Shown: positions 1 through 8,398 of the stretch, piece by piece
How positions within the stretch are numbered: position 1 is the first letter of the stretch
Layout of the letters: every line of letters starts with the position of its first letter
Assembly: GCA_900466005.1 (NCBI GenBank)
Contig: UEGQ01000012.1
Location: forward strand, 1-64,000
From: Hyphomicrobiales bacterium
GTDB lineage: Bacteria; Pseudomonadota; Alphaproteobacteria; Rhizobiales; Rhizobiaceae
Reading direction: 5' to 3'
Length of the DNA: 64,000 nt
Notes under the pieces: generated by a model
The model's input: the letters and a program-made list of their open reading frames with translations, nothing else
Told to the model about the DNA's origin: nothing
Database searches by the model: none
Position numbers and translations under genes: made by a program

Positions 1-1
1 T

Positions 2-1126
2 GAGGACGCGTGCTGCGCCGCAGACGTGATGGCGAAGGATGAAGCCAAGACAGGCTGCGGCTGCGGCTCGAAATATACCAAGGCGCTCACCGGAGACCCG
101 AACGTCGCCGAGGATTCCGACTACGAGGCCTTCTCGCTGGCCCCGATAGGCACGGGTCCTTACAAGATCGCGCAGTTCGTGCCCGGCGAAAAACTCGTCT
201 GGGAACGTCATGACGCCTTTTGGGGCGACAAGGCCCCCTTCGAGAAGGTGACCGTCTCCTACGTGCCGGAAATGGCGAGCCGCATAACGGCGCTGAAGAA
301 CAAGGAGGTCGACATCATCACCAACGTACCGCCGGACCAGCTCTCGACCATCGAGGCCGATAGCAATCTGAAGGTGGCGAGCGACGTCACGCCCCTGTTC
401 CACATCCTGATCTTCAACACCCAGAACGAGGTGATGAAGGATCCCAAGTTTCGCCAGGCGATCAGTTATGCGGTGGACCGCGACACGCTCAACGAAGCGC
501 TCTGGCTCGGCAAGGCGGTGGTTCCCTCGACTCACACCTACAAGCAGTTCGGCGAGCTCTACATGCCGGAATTGAAGACCTTCGAGTACGATCTGGAGAA
601 GGCCAAGAAACTGCTGGCCGAGTCCTCCTACAAGGGCGAAGAGATCCGGATGGACACCTCGGCCGTCTATTACACCAATGGTCTGCTCGCCATGCAGGCC
701 ATTGCCGAGATGTGGAACGCAATCGGCATCAAGACCCGCATCAATGTCGACGACAAGTGGACGGGCGGCGATCCGACCATGATGGTGCGAAACTGGTCGA
801 ACCCGATGTATTTCGCCGACCCCTTCGGTTCGTTCGGCGTCATGTGGGCTCCCGAGGGACCGTCGGAAGGGGAGGGCCGCTTCAGGACCGACGAAGCCTA
901 TGGCAAGACTTGGGAGAAGTTCCGCTTCTCCGAGAAAGTTGAGGACCGCAAGGCTGCCTATGCCGAGCTGATGGACCGGATCAAGCAGGATCCTCCGATG
1001 CTGGTCCTCTACCAGCCCTACGAGTCCTGGGCGATGCAGAAGGACGTTCAGTGGGCTCCGAAGCCGGGTCATATCCCCTACGTGCTCGACTTCCGCGCCG
1101 GCTCCATCTCGGTCGCCTCCAACTAA
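2..1126 (+). CDS. ABC transporter substrate-binding protein, family 5 (oligopeptide/opine type), 5' partial
   Basis: The reading frame is open to the left edge, so the N-terminus and signal peptide lie outside the window. The visible part has the C-terminal half typical of SBP_bac_5 proteins: a GTGPYK segment, a VDIITNVPPDQ segment, a RQAISYAVDRDTL segment and a W-rich end ('LYQPYESWA'). Such periplasmic proteins deliver di/oligopeptides, opines or related solutes to a DppBC-type permease. The permease genes are not in the window and presumably precede this gene. It is followed by a phosphoesterase gene and a fused double ATPase on the same strand, consistent with one operon. Substrate is not predictable from sequence. 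Confidence 0.9.
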   Translation, partial: EDACCAADVMAKDEAKTGCGCGSKYTKALTGDPNVAEDSDYEAFSLAPIGTGPYKIAQFVPGEKLVWERHDAFWGDKAPFEKVTVSYVPEMASRITALKNKEVDIITNVPPDQLSTIEADSNLKVASDVTPLFHILIFNTQNEVMKDPKFRQAISYAVDRDTLNEALWLGKAVVPSTHTYKQFGELYMPELKTFEYDLEKAKKLLAESSYKGEEIRMDTSAVYYTNGLLAMQAIAEMWNAIGIKTRINVDDKWTGGDPTMMVRNWSNPMYFADPFGSFGVMWAPEGPSEGEGRFRTDEAYGKTWEKFRFSEKVEDRKAAYAELMDRIKQDPPMLVLYQPYESWAMQKDVQWAPKPGHIPYVLDFRAGSISVASN

Positions 1127-1139
1127 GACATACGTCCCC

Positions 1140-1165
1140 ACCGGGCGGCGCGTCTGTCGCCCGGT
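1140..1165 (+). terminator. Hairpin after the binding-protein gene (processing/attenuation signal)
   Basis: Arms ACCGGGCG and CGCCCGGT (8 bp) enclose a 10-nt loop, 13 bases after the binding-protein stop and before the next start. A pyrimidine-rich stretch follows, but not a pure T run. It could stabilise the upstream mRNA or partly terminate transcription so that the binding protein is made in excess. Inference from structure and position only. Confidence 0.5.
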
Positions 1166-1194
1166 TCCTCCCATTTTCTCAAGGCGGATCACCC

Positions 1195-2073
1195 ATGGCC
1201 ACTACGCGCCTCTGCATCGTCACCGACATTCATCACGGCAAGGACAACTTCACCAAGAAAGGCACCTCTGCGCTCGGCCTCCTCGACGAGTTCAAGGGTT
1301 TCGTCGATCGGACGAAACCGGATGCCGTCATCGACATGGGTGACCGCATTTCCGACTGCGACAGGGAGACGGACATGCGGCTGGAGCAGGATGTCGCGGA
1401 AATTTTCGCCGGTATGAACACGCCGCGCTTCCACATCTGCGGTAATCACGACCGCGACTATCTGAGCGTGGACGAGAACGCCGCCATCCTCGGGCAGGAT
1501 CTTTCCAGCACCACCGTCGACATCGGTGACTGGACGCTGGTGATCTGGCGGGCGGACGCCAAGATCCACCGGCCGGGTGGTTTCATTCTGCCGGAGGCGG
1601 ACCTGCTGTGGCTCGCCGGCGTCGTGCGCAATGCCACGCGCCCGCTCGCGATCTTCAGCCACGTCCCGGTTTCGGGTCATTCCCAGGCCGGAAACTATTA
1701 TTTCCAGCGCAATCCCGAGGCCTCGACTTATCCGGCGGGAGCCGAGCGTGTTCGCGCCATCCTCGCCGGTGCCCGCGTGCCGGTTGCCTGTTTTGCCGGC
1801 CATGTGCACTGGAACACAATGACCATGGTCAATGGCCAGCCGCATTTCACCCTGCAATCGCTGACGGAAACTTTCACCACGCATCCGGAACCCGCTGGCT
1901 CCTACGCTCTTCTCGAGCTTTCGGACCGGATCGACTGGACGGTGCACGGCAAGGACTCGATGCGTGTTTCGCTCGACGCGGCGGAGACGGCTCGCCACTG
2001 GATCGAGCCGCTGCCACCCTTCCATGAGCATCCGGAAATCCGGCTTCGCCATCTCCAACAAGCGGCCGAATAG
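1195..2073 (+). CDS. Metallophosphoesterase (calcineurin-like)
   Basis: A 292-aa protein with the ordered metal-binding motifs of the calcineurin-like phosphoesterase fold: D-I-H near residue 10, DMGDR near 47, GNHDRD near 82 and GHVHWN near 203. These would bind two metal ions and hydrolyse phosphomono- or diesters. No signal peptide is seen, so the enzyme is probably cytoplasmic. The ATG at 1195 is preferred over an upstream in-frame start because it begins the conserved N-terminal strand and follows AAGGCGG. It lies between the binding-protein and ATPase genes of a peptide-type ABC system, so the imported solute may contain a phosphoester. That link is inference. Confidence 0.9.
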   Translation: MATTRLCIVTDIHHGKDNFTKKGTSALGLLDEFKGFVDRTKPDAVIDMGDRISDCDRETDMRLEQDVAEIFAGMNTPRFHICGNHDRDYLSVDENAAILGQDLSSTTVDIGDWTLVIWRADAKIHRPGGFILPEADLLWLAGVVRNATRPLAIFSHVPVSGHSQAGNYYFQRNPEASTYPAGAERVRAILAGARVPVACFAGHVHWNTMTMVNGQPHFTLQSLTETFTTHPEPAGSYALLELSDRIDWTVHGKDSMRVSLDAAETARHWIEPLPPFHEHPEIRLRHLQQAAE

Positions 2074-2075
2074 GG

Positions 2076-3893
2076 ATGACGATGACCGACAGAACCAGTA
2101 CCCCGCTGCTCTCGGTCGAGAACCTGTCGGTCTCGTTCGATACGGTGAACGGACCGCGCGCAGCGGTCCAGGATCTCTCCTTTGATATCTTCGCCGGTGA
2201 AACACTTGCGATCGTCGGGGAATCCGGCTCGGGCAAGTCTGTCACCGCGCTGTCCATCCTCAGGCTCATCGAACGAGAGGGCGGACGGCTCGACAAAGGG
2301 CGCATTGCCTTCCGGCGGGATGACCGGAGCGTCATCGACCTTGCCGCGAGCAGCGAGGCGCAATTGCAGCGGATTCGCGGTAATTCCATCTCGATGATCT
2401 TCCAGGAGCCGATGACCGCACTCAACCCCGTACTGACGATCGGCGACCAGATCTGCGAAACGTTGATCCATCACAAGCGATTCTCGCCGAGTCAGGCGCT
2501 GCGCGAGGCGCGCGACCTTCTCGATCGCGTCCGCCTCTCCGATCCCGACCGCCGACTCCTGCAGTATCCGCACGAGCTCTCGGGGGGTATGCGCCAGCGG
2601 GTGATGATCGCCATGGCGCTTGCCTGTTCACCGCGCCTGCTGATCGCGGACGAACCGACAACCGCACTCGACGTTACGATACAGGCGGGCATTCTCGACC
2701 TCATCCGCGAGCTGCAGCAAAAGAGCGGTACCGCGGTCGTCTTCATCACCCATGACATGGGCGTTGTCGCGGAGATGGCCGACCGGGTCGTCGTCATGCG
2801 TCATGGGAAGATGGTCGAGACGGCCGAGACGGGCGCGCTGTTTCGCCGGCCACGCGCTCCCTATACCCGCGAGCTGCTCAATGCGGTTCCTAGACTCGGC
2901 TCGGGCGCTCCGGTCTATGCTGCCGCAAAGTCAATGGCAGGGATACCCGATTCCAATACGCCCGCTGGTCCGGCCGAGAAAACAGTGCTCGAGGTGAAGA
3001 ACCTCGTTACCCGGTTCCCGATCCACAAGGGTTTACTCAAGCGGCTTGTTGCTCGGGTCCATGCTGTCGAGGATGTAAGCTTCACCCTGCGTGCCGGCGA
3101 AACGCTCGGCTTGGTGGGTGAGTCCGGATCAGGCAAGTCGACCATCGGCCGGTCGGTCCTCAAACTGGTGGAGCCGGAAAGCGGCCGTATCCTTTTCGGC
3201 GGCAAGGATCTCGTACCGCTCACGCGCCGCCACATGCGCCCGATCAGGCGCGACCTGCAGATGATCTTTCAAGACCCCTATGCGAGCCTTAATCCGCGCA
3301 TGTCGGTGGCGGAGCTCGTGACCGAGCCACTTTTCATCCATACCGCACTCGGCCACCGCGAACGGCGGGACAGGGCGGCGGAACTGCTTGCCCGGGTACG
3401 ACTGCCGGCCGACAGCATCGACCGCTACCCCCACCAGTTCTCCGGCGGTCAGCGCCAGCGAATCTGTATTGCCCGCGCGCTTTCGTCGAAGCCGAAGATC
3501 ATTGTCGCGGACGAGGCGGTATCGGCGCTCGACGTCTCGGTCCAGGCGGAGGTCCTCGACCTTATGCAGGAGTTGCAGCGCCAGGACGGTATCGCCTATC
3601 TCTTCATCTCCCACGATATCGCTGTTATCGAGAGAATGAGCCATCGCGTGGCCGTCCTGGATCAGGGCCGTATCGTCGAGATCGGGACCACGGATGCAGT
3701 CCTGCAGCACCCGCGACACGATTATACCCGGCAGTTGCTCGATGCCGTTCCGGTTGCAGATCCAGGATGCCGACGGGCGCGCACCTCGGTTCAGCAGATC
3801 GAGCGGAAAAATCCGATCCACCCGATCGGCCACAAACCATCCCCGCTGGTCTACCAAAGCATCGGGACGGATCATCGCGTTCTTACCGCTTGA
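2076..3893 (+). CDS. Fused oligopeptide-type ABC transporter ATP-binding protein (two NBDs)
   Basis: A 605-aa protein with two complete ATPase domains in tandem, equivalent to DppD plus DppF. Each half has a Walker A (GESGSGKS), a signature motif (SGGMRQR in the first, SGGQRQR in the second) and a Walker B ending DEPTTALD or DEAVSALD. Such fusions energise a DppBC-type permease at the cytoplasmic face of the inner membrane. The start lies two bases after the phosphoesterase stop, so the genes are almost certainly co-transcribed. The last 50 residues are poorly conserved tail. Its permeases are presumably upstream of the window. Confidence 0.93.
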   Translation: MTMTDRTSTPLLSVENLSVSFDTVNGPRAAVQDLSFDIFAGETLAIVGESGSGKSVTALSILRLIEREGGRLDKGRIAFRRDDRSVIDLAASSEAQLQRIRGNSISMIFQEPMTALNPVLTIGDQICETLIHHKRFSPSQALREARDLLDRVRLSDPDRRLLQYPHELSGGMRQRVMIAMALACSPRLLIADEPTTALDVTIQAGILDLIRELQQKSGTAVVFITHDMGVVAEMADRVVVMRHGKMVETAETGALFRRPRAPYTRELLNAVPRLGSGAPVYAAAKSMAGIPDSNTPAGPAEKTVLEVKNLVTRFPIHKGLLKRLVARVHAVEDVSFTLRAGETLGLVGESGSGKSTIGRSVLKLVEPESGRILFGGKDLVPLTRRHMRPIRRDLQMIFQDPYASLNPRMSVAELVTEPLFIHTALGHRERRDRAAELLARVRLPADSIDRYPHQFSGGQRQRICIARALSSKPKIIVADEAVSALDVSVQAEVLDLMQELQRQDGIAYLFISHDIAVIERMSHRVAVLDQGRIVEIGTTDAVLQHPRHDYTRQLLDAVPVADPGCRRARTSVQQIERKNPIHPIGHKPSPLVYQSIGTDHRVLTA

Positions 3894-4100
3894 TCCGCCA
3901 TGGGCGGCAAGCTCGAAACACCCGGGCTTGCAAACGTCGACGAAAAGCCTGTCCCAACAGGAGGCATTATCTCTATGCGGCGGAAACCAACGTGCTCCGC
4001 CAAGAGCGCGGTTGTGCTCTGTAGATGGCCGGCAATATGCGAAGGAGGACCAACCGTGCCAGCGAGAGTCCCTCGCCGATCGTGGATGGGTCCGTACCAG

Positions 4101-4736
4101 TCATTCCGCCGGCCGCCGCTGCGCCATCGACACGCCGACTGTAATCACGCCGCTGATAAGCAGAAGCCAGTCCTGCTGCACCCCGAGCAGGAAGGCGGCC
4201 GAACCGCCGATCATCGACCAAATCACGGGGATGGCAAGCAACCAGCGCGAAAATCCGGTTGCAAGCAGCAGCATTCCGAATGTGAAGATCGTGACCGGAC
4301 AGGGCGTGACCCCGAACATCGGCATTGCCGGCCACGAATGTCCTGTCGCGACGCCGAGAAGCGGGTAGATCACCATCGCGTAGGCAATGAATGCGTAGCC
4401 GATCCATCCGGCGAGATCGTTGCGTGGGGAAAATGCAATCCTTGATCGGAGAACGCCCGCGAAGACGAAGTAGAGCCCCTGCAGCGCAAACAGGGCACCG
4501 AACAGATAGGCTGGCCTGTTGATCGCGGAGAAGAAGATGCCGTGATAGGCGATGCCCGTCCAAAGCCACATCAGCGCAAGAGCAAACGCGATCGCCCGGT
4601 CTGACCAGCCGGATTTCGCAAAGATGAGCAAGACGGCCGCCGCACCGACCAGATAGGCGACGACCTGCGCCGGCCAGATCGCGGCGTTGTAGGCAGCGAA
4701 GACTGACAGGAACTGTTCGATGGTGAAAGGAAGCAT
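4101..4736 (-). CDS. DUF6064 family membrane protein
   Basis: A very hydrophobic 211-aa protein with about six predicted membrane segments, starting MLPFTIEQFLSVFAAYN. The pattern (FxxYNxAIWP near the start, GHSWPAMPMFGVTPCP in the middle) matches my recollection of DUF6064, a family of unknown function. The longer in-frame start at 4847 adds a non-hydrophobic leader and is less likely. The gene stands alone between two operons and converges with the upstream ATPase gene. No function is assigned. Confidence 0.75.
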   Translation of the reverse strand: MLPFTIEQFLSVFAAYNAAIWPAQVVAYLVGAAAVLLIFAKSGWSDRAIAFALALMWLWTGIAYHGIFFSAINRPAYLFGALFALQGLYFVFAGVLRSRIAFSPRNDLAGWIGYAFIAYAMVIYPLLGVATGHSWPAMPMFGVTPCPVTIFTFGMLLLATGFSRWLLAIPVIWSMIGGSAAFLLGVQQDWLLLISGVITVGVSMAQRRPAE

Positions 4737-5035
4737 GGCCGCTCTGCCTAGGTTCGTTTCTTCGCCTGTTTCCTGAATAACCGGGCGCGAGCCGGGTTTC
4801 ATTGACGAAAGACAAATCGGCGGGCCAGCCGGACGGATCGGCGACAACCGAGAGCGTCAGCGCAATGCCGACCGCGGTGAGGCCCTTGAAAAACGGCGAA
4901 TGCTATGACGAAGAGTGTAGTCGGACGAGCAGATGACCCGACCGCCGACACGTTCGTAAACGTCAGCCGACGGTGGACTCACGGCTGTCGGTTCGTTGTA
5001 TTCGGAAGGCCAGCGGCTTCCGGGGGGGGGCCGCT
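4737..5035. other. Intergenic stretch, no gene recognised
   Basis: About 300 bases between the DUF6064 gene and the tetR gene. Short open frames exist here but none has recognisable protein character. A run of nine G (5022-5030) sits six bases beyond the tetR stop. Confidence 0.5.
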
Positions 5036-5635
5036 TCAGCGAACCGCCTTGATGCCTTCGAGGATCAGGGTCGTTGCCACATCGGCATAGTCTTCCCGCG
5101 TGATGCGGCCGCCGTCCCGGAACCACATGTAGACCCAGTTCATCATGCCGAACAGCGACATGGTGACTGGCATCAGCAGCGGCCGTTCCTTGCTGTCGAG
5201 TTCGGGGTTGATTTCGCGAAGCAGGTTTGAGAAGCGGCGGACGATCCGTCGTTCGATCTCGGTTATCCCCGCCTTCTGCTCATCGGAAAGGGCGGAGGTC
5301 GCGTTGAGCTGCACCTTGTGCTGGTTGTCGGCGCCACGATAGTTCTCGAGCACTGCCCCGACCAGCCGGCGCAACCGCTTTTCTGCCGGCTCATCCGCAG
5401 CATCGGCTGCCTGGATCGCCTGGTCGAGCTCTTCCAGATGGGTGACGATGATCGCGTAGATCAGCGCGTCCTTGCTCGGATAGTAGTGATAGAGCAGTGC
5501 CTTGGAGACGCCCGAATGGGTTGCGATCTGGGACATGGAAGCCTTTTCCATGCCCTGTTCGGCAAATACGGCGGCGGCATGGTTCAGAATGCCGCGGCGT
5601 TTTTCCTCAAAGTCGGTTGCCCGGGTACGAGCCAT
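5036..5635 (-). CDS. TetR-family transcriptional regulator (probable aryl-CoA/PaaR-type repressor)
   Basis: A 199-aa protein with the TetR_N helix-turn-helix in its first 60 residues (a segment reading MSQIATHSGVSKALLYHYY, then SKDALI) and an alpha-helical C-terminal ligand domain. The ATG at 5635 is preferred over 5695 because AGGAAAG precedes it at good distance and the protein then begins in the usual TetR manner. It is the last gene of paaG-paaI-paaK-tetR. TetR-type PaaR proteins repress phenylacetate genes and are released by phenylacetyl-CoA. A matching inverted repeat lies in the paaG/paaN intergenic region. The PaaR role is inference from context. Confidence 0.9.
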   Translation of the reverse strand: MARTRATDFEEKRRGILNHAAAVFAEQGMEKASMSQIATHSGVSKALLYHYYPSKDALIYAIIVTHLEELDQAIQAADAADEPAEKRLRRLVGAVLENYRGADNQHKVQLNATSALSDEQKAGITEIERRIVRRFSNLLREINPELDSKERPLLMPVTMSLFGMMNWVYMWFRDGGRITREDYADVATTLILEGIKAVR

Positions 5636-5731
5636 GATTTCGCTTTCCTGCTTGCAGAACACCTGCAAAAGGGGGCACTTATGCCCTCGCCTCATTACAA
5701 CAATTGTCCTTGAACTGTCACGGGTACCCGG

Positions 5732-7042
5732 TCAGCCCTTCGGGCGGTTGTCCACTACGCGCTTGGCCTTGCCTTCCGAACGCGCGATCGAGGTGGGATC
5801 TCTTACCTCGATTCTCGTGGTGATCCCGACGACACTCTTGATGTGATGCGCCAGTTCCTTGGCTGACTGCGCGCGGGCCGCCGCGTCGGTGTAATCGGCC
5901 GCGCATTCGACATGCACGGTCATGTTGTCCATACGGCCGACACGCGTCAGCTCGATCTGGAAGTGCGGAGCAAGGCCGCCACATTTCAGGATCTGCTCCT
6001 CGATCTGGGTCGGGAAGACGTTGACGCCGCGCAGAATGATCATGTCGTCGCTGCGTCCGGTGATTTTCTCGATACGCCGCATCGAGCGCGCCGTGCCGGG
6101 CAGCAGTCGCGTGAGGTCGCGGGTGCGGTAGCGCACCATCGGCAGCCCTTCCTTGGTCAGCGTCGTGAACACGAGCTCGCCGAGCTCTCCGTCGGGCAGC
6201 ACTTCGCCTGTCATCGGATCGATGATCTCCGGATAGAAGTGATCCTCCCACACGTGCAGGCCATCCTTGGTTTCCACGCATTCGTTGGCGACGCCTGGAC
6301 CCATGACCTCGGAGAGACCGTAGATGTCGACCGCATGCATGTTGAATGCCTGCTCGATCTCGGTTCGCATGGCGTTCGTCCAGGGCTCGGCGCCGAAGAT
6401 GCCGACCTCGATCGAGCTTTCGCGTGGGTCGATGCCCTGGCGGCGGAACTCGTCGAGGATCGAGAGCATGTAGGAAGGCGTCACCATAATGACGCGCGGT
6501 TTGAAGTCATTCATCAAGGTGACCTGGCGCTCGGTCATGCCGCCCGAGATCGGTACGACCGTGCAGCCGAGCCGTTCGGCACCGTAATGTGCGCCGAGCC
6601 CGCCCGTGAACAGGCCGTAGCCATAGGCGACATGCACGATGTCGCCGGGACGGCCGCCGGACGCCCGGATCGAGCGGGCGACGACGTCGGCCCAGACGTC
6701 GATGTCGTGCTTGGTGTAGCCGACGACCGTCGGTTTGCCGGTGGTGCCGGACGATCCGTGGATGCGCACCAGCTTTTCCCGGGGAACGGCGAACATGCCG
6801 AAGGGATAGGTGTCGCGCAGATCGGTCTTGGTGGTGAACGGGAACTTTGACAGATCCGAAAGGGTCTTCAGGTCTTCCGGGTGCACGCCGTGTTCGTCGA
6901 AACGCTTCCGATAGAAGGGCGAGTTCTCGTAGCAGTGTTTGAGCGAGCGCTTCATCCGGTGAAACTGGAGCGCCGAGATTTCATCACGCGAGGCGATTTC
7001 GATCGGATCCAGATCCTGGGGGCGGGTTACAAAGTCGAGCAT
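5732..7042 (-). CDS. paaK: Phenylacetate-CoA ligase
   Basis: A 436-aa member of the AMP-forming ligase family, activating phenylacetate or a related aryl acid to its CoA thioester with ATP. The adenylate-forming motif SSGTTGKPT (near residue 95), YGLSEVMGPG (near 240) and the C-terminal RSDDMIILRGVNVFPTQIE segment are characteristic of PaaK, whose usual length is about 435 aa. GGAGGAAAT precedes the ATG. It lies 25 bases downstream of paaI in the paaG-paaI-paaK-tetR order, which fits entry of an aryl acid into a CoA-dependent pathway. Confidence 0.95.
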   Translation of the reverse strand: MLDFVTRPQDLDPIEIASRDEISALQFHRMKRSLKHCYENSPFYRKRFDEHGVHPEDLKTLSDLSKFPFTTKTDLRDTYPFGMFAVPREKLVRIHGSSGTTGKPTVVGYTKHDIDVWADVVARSIRASGGRPGDIVHVAYGYGLFTGGLGAHYGAERLGCTVVPISGGMTERQVTLMNDFKPRVIMVTPSYMLSILDEFRRQGIDPRESSIEVGIFGAEPWTNAMRTEIEQAFNMHAVDIYGLSEVMGPGVANECVETKDGLHVWEDHFYPEIIDPMTGEVLPDGELGELVFTTLTKEGLPMVRYRTRDLTRLLPGTARSMRRIEKITGRSDDMIILRGVNVFPTQIEEQILKCGGLAPHFQIELTRVGRMDNMTVHVECAADYTDAAARAQSAKELAHHIKSVVGITTRIEVRDPTSIARSEGKAKRVVDNRPKG

Positions 7043-7067
7043 GATTTCCTCCCTGGAATGCGCTGGT

Positions 7068-7505
7068 TCAGGCGGGATCGGGCAGGTGGGTGCCCTTCAC
7101 CGTCCGCGACAGGCCGCGAAACTCGGCGACGAGGTCGCCACTCTGATTTGAAATGCGAATGTCGTAGATTCCGGACCGGCCCTTGCGCGATATCTCGCGG
7201 GCTTCAGCTATCAACCGGTCGCCTATTCTCCCGGGACTGATATAGGTGATCGTGCAGTTCTGCGCGACGGTCACCTGGTTGTAGCCGTTGCAGGCGAAGG
7301 CAAAGGCGCTGTCGGCGAGCGTGAAGATGTAGCCGCCATGGCAATTGCCATGGCCGTTGGACATGATCTCGGTGATGGCCATTGAGAGTGTCGCCCGGCC
7401 TGGCGCGATGTGCTCGATACGCATGCCGAGGTGCTGCGACGCCTTGTCGAGCTTCGACATGGCCTCGGCGCAGGCTTCGGCCATTTCCTGTGCGTTCATG
7501 GTCAT
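7068..7505 (-). CDS. paaI: Hydroxyphenylacetyl-CoA thioesterase PaaI (hotdog fold)
   Basis: A 145-aa hotdog-fold thioesterase with the PaaI signature: 'GNCHGGYIFTLADSAF' carries the HGG and the catalytic-acid region. PaaI rescues CoA from dead-end hydroxyphenylacetyl-CoA esters in phenylacetate catabolism. The start at 7505 overlaps the paaG stop by ATGA, indicating translational coupling. An inner ATG two codons later is an alternative. Length and motif agree well with the family. Confidence 0.93.
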   Translation of the reverse strand: MTMNAQEMAEACAEAMSKLDKASQHLGMRIEHIAPGRATLSMAITEIMSNGHGNCHGGYIFTLADSAFAFACNGYNQVTVAQNCTITYISPGRIGDRLIAEAREISRKGRSGIYDIRISNQSGDLVAEFRGLSRTVKGTHLPDPA

Positions 7506-8296
7506 TTGCCCGAGAACTCCGGCTTGCGCTTTTCGAGGAAGGCGGTAACCCCCTCGGCATAGTCGGCCGTGCGGCCGGCCTCCCGCTGGCAATCGCGCTC
7601 CATGTCGAGCTGTTGGTCGAGGCTGTTGGTGGCCGCCGCCTGGATGAGCCGCTTGGTGAGGCCGAGCCCGCGGGTTGCGCCCTCGGCCAGCGATTGGGCG
7701 AGCGTTTCCGCTTCGGCCATCAGCTGGTCGTCTTCGACCGCCTTCCAGATCAGGCCCCAATCGGCCGCACGCTCCGCCATCAGCGGTTCGGCGGTCATGG
7801 CGAGTGCCTTGGCGCGCGGTTCGCCGAGAATGCGGGCGAGGCTCCAGCTGCCGCCGGCATCGGGGATGAGCCCGATCTTGGAAAAGGCCTGGATGAATTT
7901 CGCTGAGCGGGCGGCAAGCACGATATCGCAGGCAAACGCGATGTTGGCGCCAGCCCCAGCCGCGACCCCGTTGACCGCGCAGACGACGGGCTTCTCCAGC
8001 GAACGGATCAACCGCAGCGTCGGATTGTAAAAGGTTTCGAGCGTGTGCCCGAGATCAGGGGCAGGCCCGCCCTTGCGTGGGTCGCGATCGCCGAGATCCT
8101 GGCCGGCGGAAAAGCCCCGGCCGGCGCCGGTCAGCAGCACCGCCCGCACGGCGGCATCATCGTGGGCGCGCTGCAATCCCGCGCGCAGGGCGATGTGCAT
8201 TTCTTCGTTGAACGAATTGAGTTTTTCCGGGCGGTTCAGCGTCAGCCGCAGAACGCCGCCATCCATCGCCACCAGAACAGTGTCGGATTGGTGCAT
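7502..8296 (-). CDS. paaG: 2-(1,2-epoxy-1,2-dihydrophenyl)acetyl-CoA isomerase / enoyl-CoA hydratase PaaG
   Basis: A 264-aa crotonase-fold protein with the RPEKLNSF start, the GRGFSAGQDL oxyanion-loop segment and the ANIAFACDIVLAA segment with AKFIQAFSKIGL. This pattern, including FSAGQDL and D-AGGSWSL, is typical of PaaG rather than of general enoyl-CoA hydratases. PaaG isomerises the ring epoxide to the oxepin. The ATG at 8296 is preferred over 8368, which would place the start inside the candidate operator. It is the first gene of its operon, divergent from paaN. Confidence 0.9.
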   Translation of the reverse strand: MHQSDTVLVAMDGGVLRLTLNRPEKLNSFNEEMHIALRAGLQRAHDDAAVRAVLLTGAGRGFSAGQDLGDRDPRKGGPAPDLGHTLETFYNPTLRLIRSLEKPVVCAVNGVAAGAGANIAFACDIVLAARSAKFIQAFSKIGLIPDAGGSWSLARILGEPRAKALAMTAEPLMAERAADWGLIWKAVEDDQLMAEAETLAQSLAEGATRGLGLTKRLIQAAATNSLDQQLDMERDCQREAGRTADYAEGVTAFLEKRKPEFSGK

Positions 8297-8354
8297 CGCT
8301 GTCTCCCTTGACCCCACTCCACATCCGGGGCTGTAAAAATCTCTTGCATAAACC

Positions 8355-8366
8355 GACCGGACGGTC
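8355..8366. promoter_or_regulatory. Inverted repeat in the paaG/paaN divergent region, candidate TetR/PaaR operator
   Basis: GACCG-GA-CGGTC lies within AACCGACCGGACGGTCAATT, between the two divergent starts at 8296 and 8399. TetR-type PaaR operators and relatives are built on ACCG..CGGT cores. A TetR gene closes the paaG operon, so autoregulation of both directions is plausible. Binding is inferred. Confidence 0.6.
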
Positions 8367-8398
8367 AATTATAAAGCGCAGCAGAGGAGAAATTTGTC

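Noticed and set aside
5022..5030. Run of nine G near the tetR stop, considered as a phase-variable tract
   Set aside because: It lies outside any gene and outside an evident promoter; nothing suggests a switching role. It could even be a sequencing artefact.
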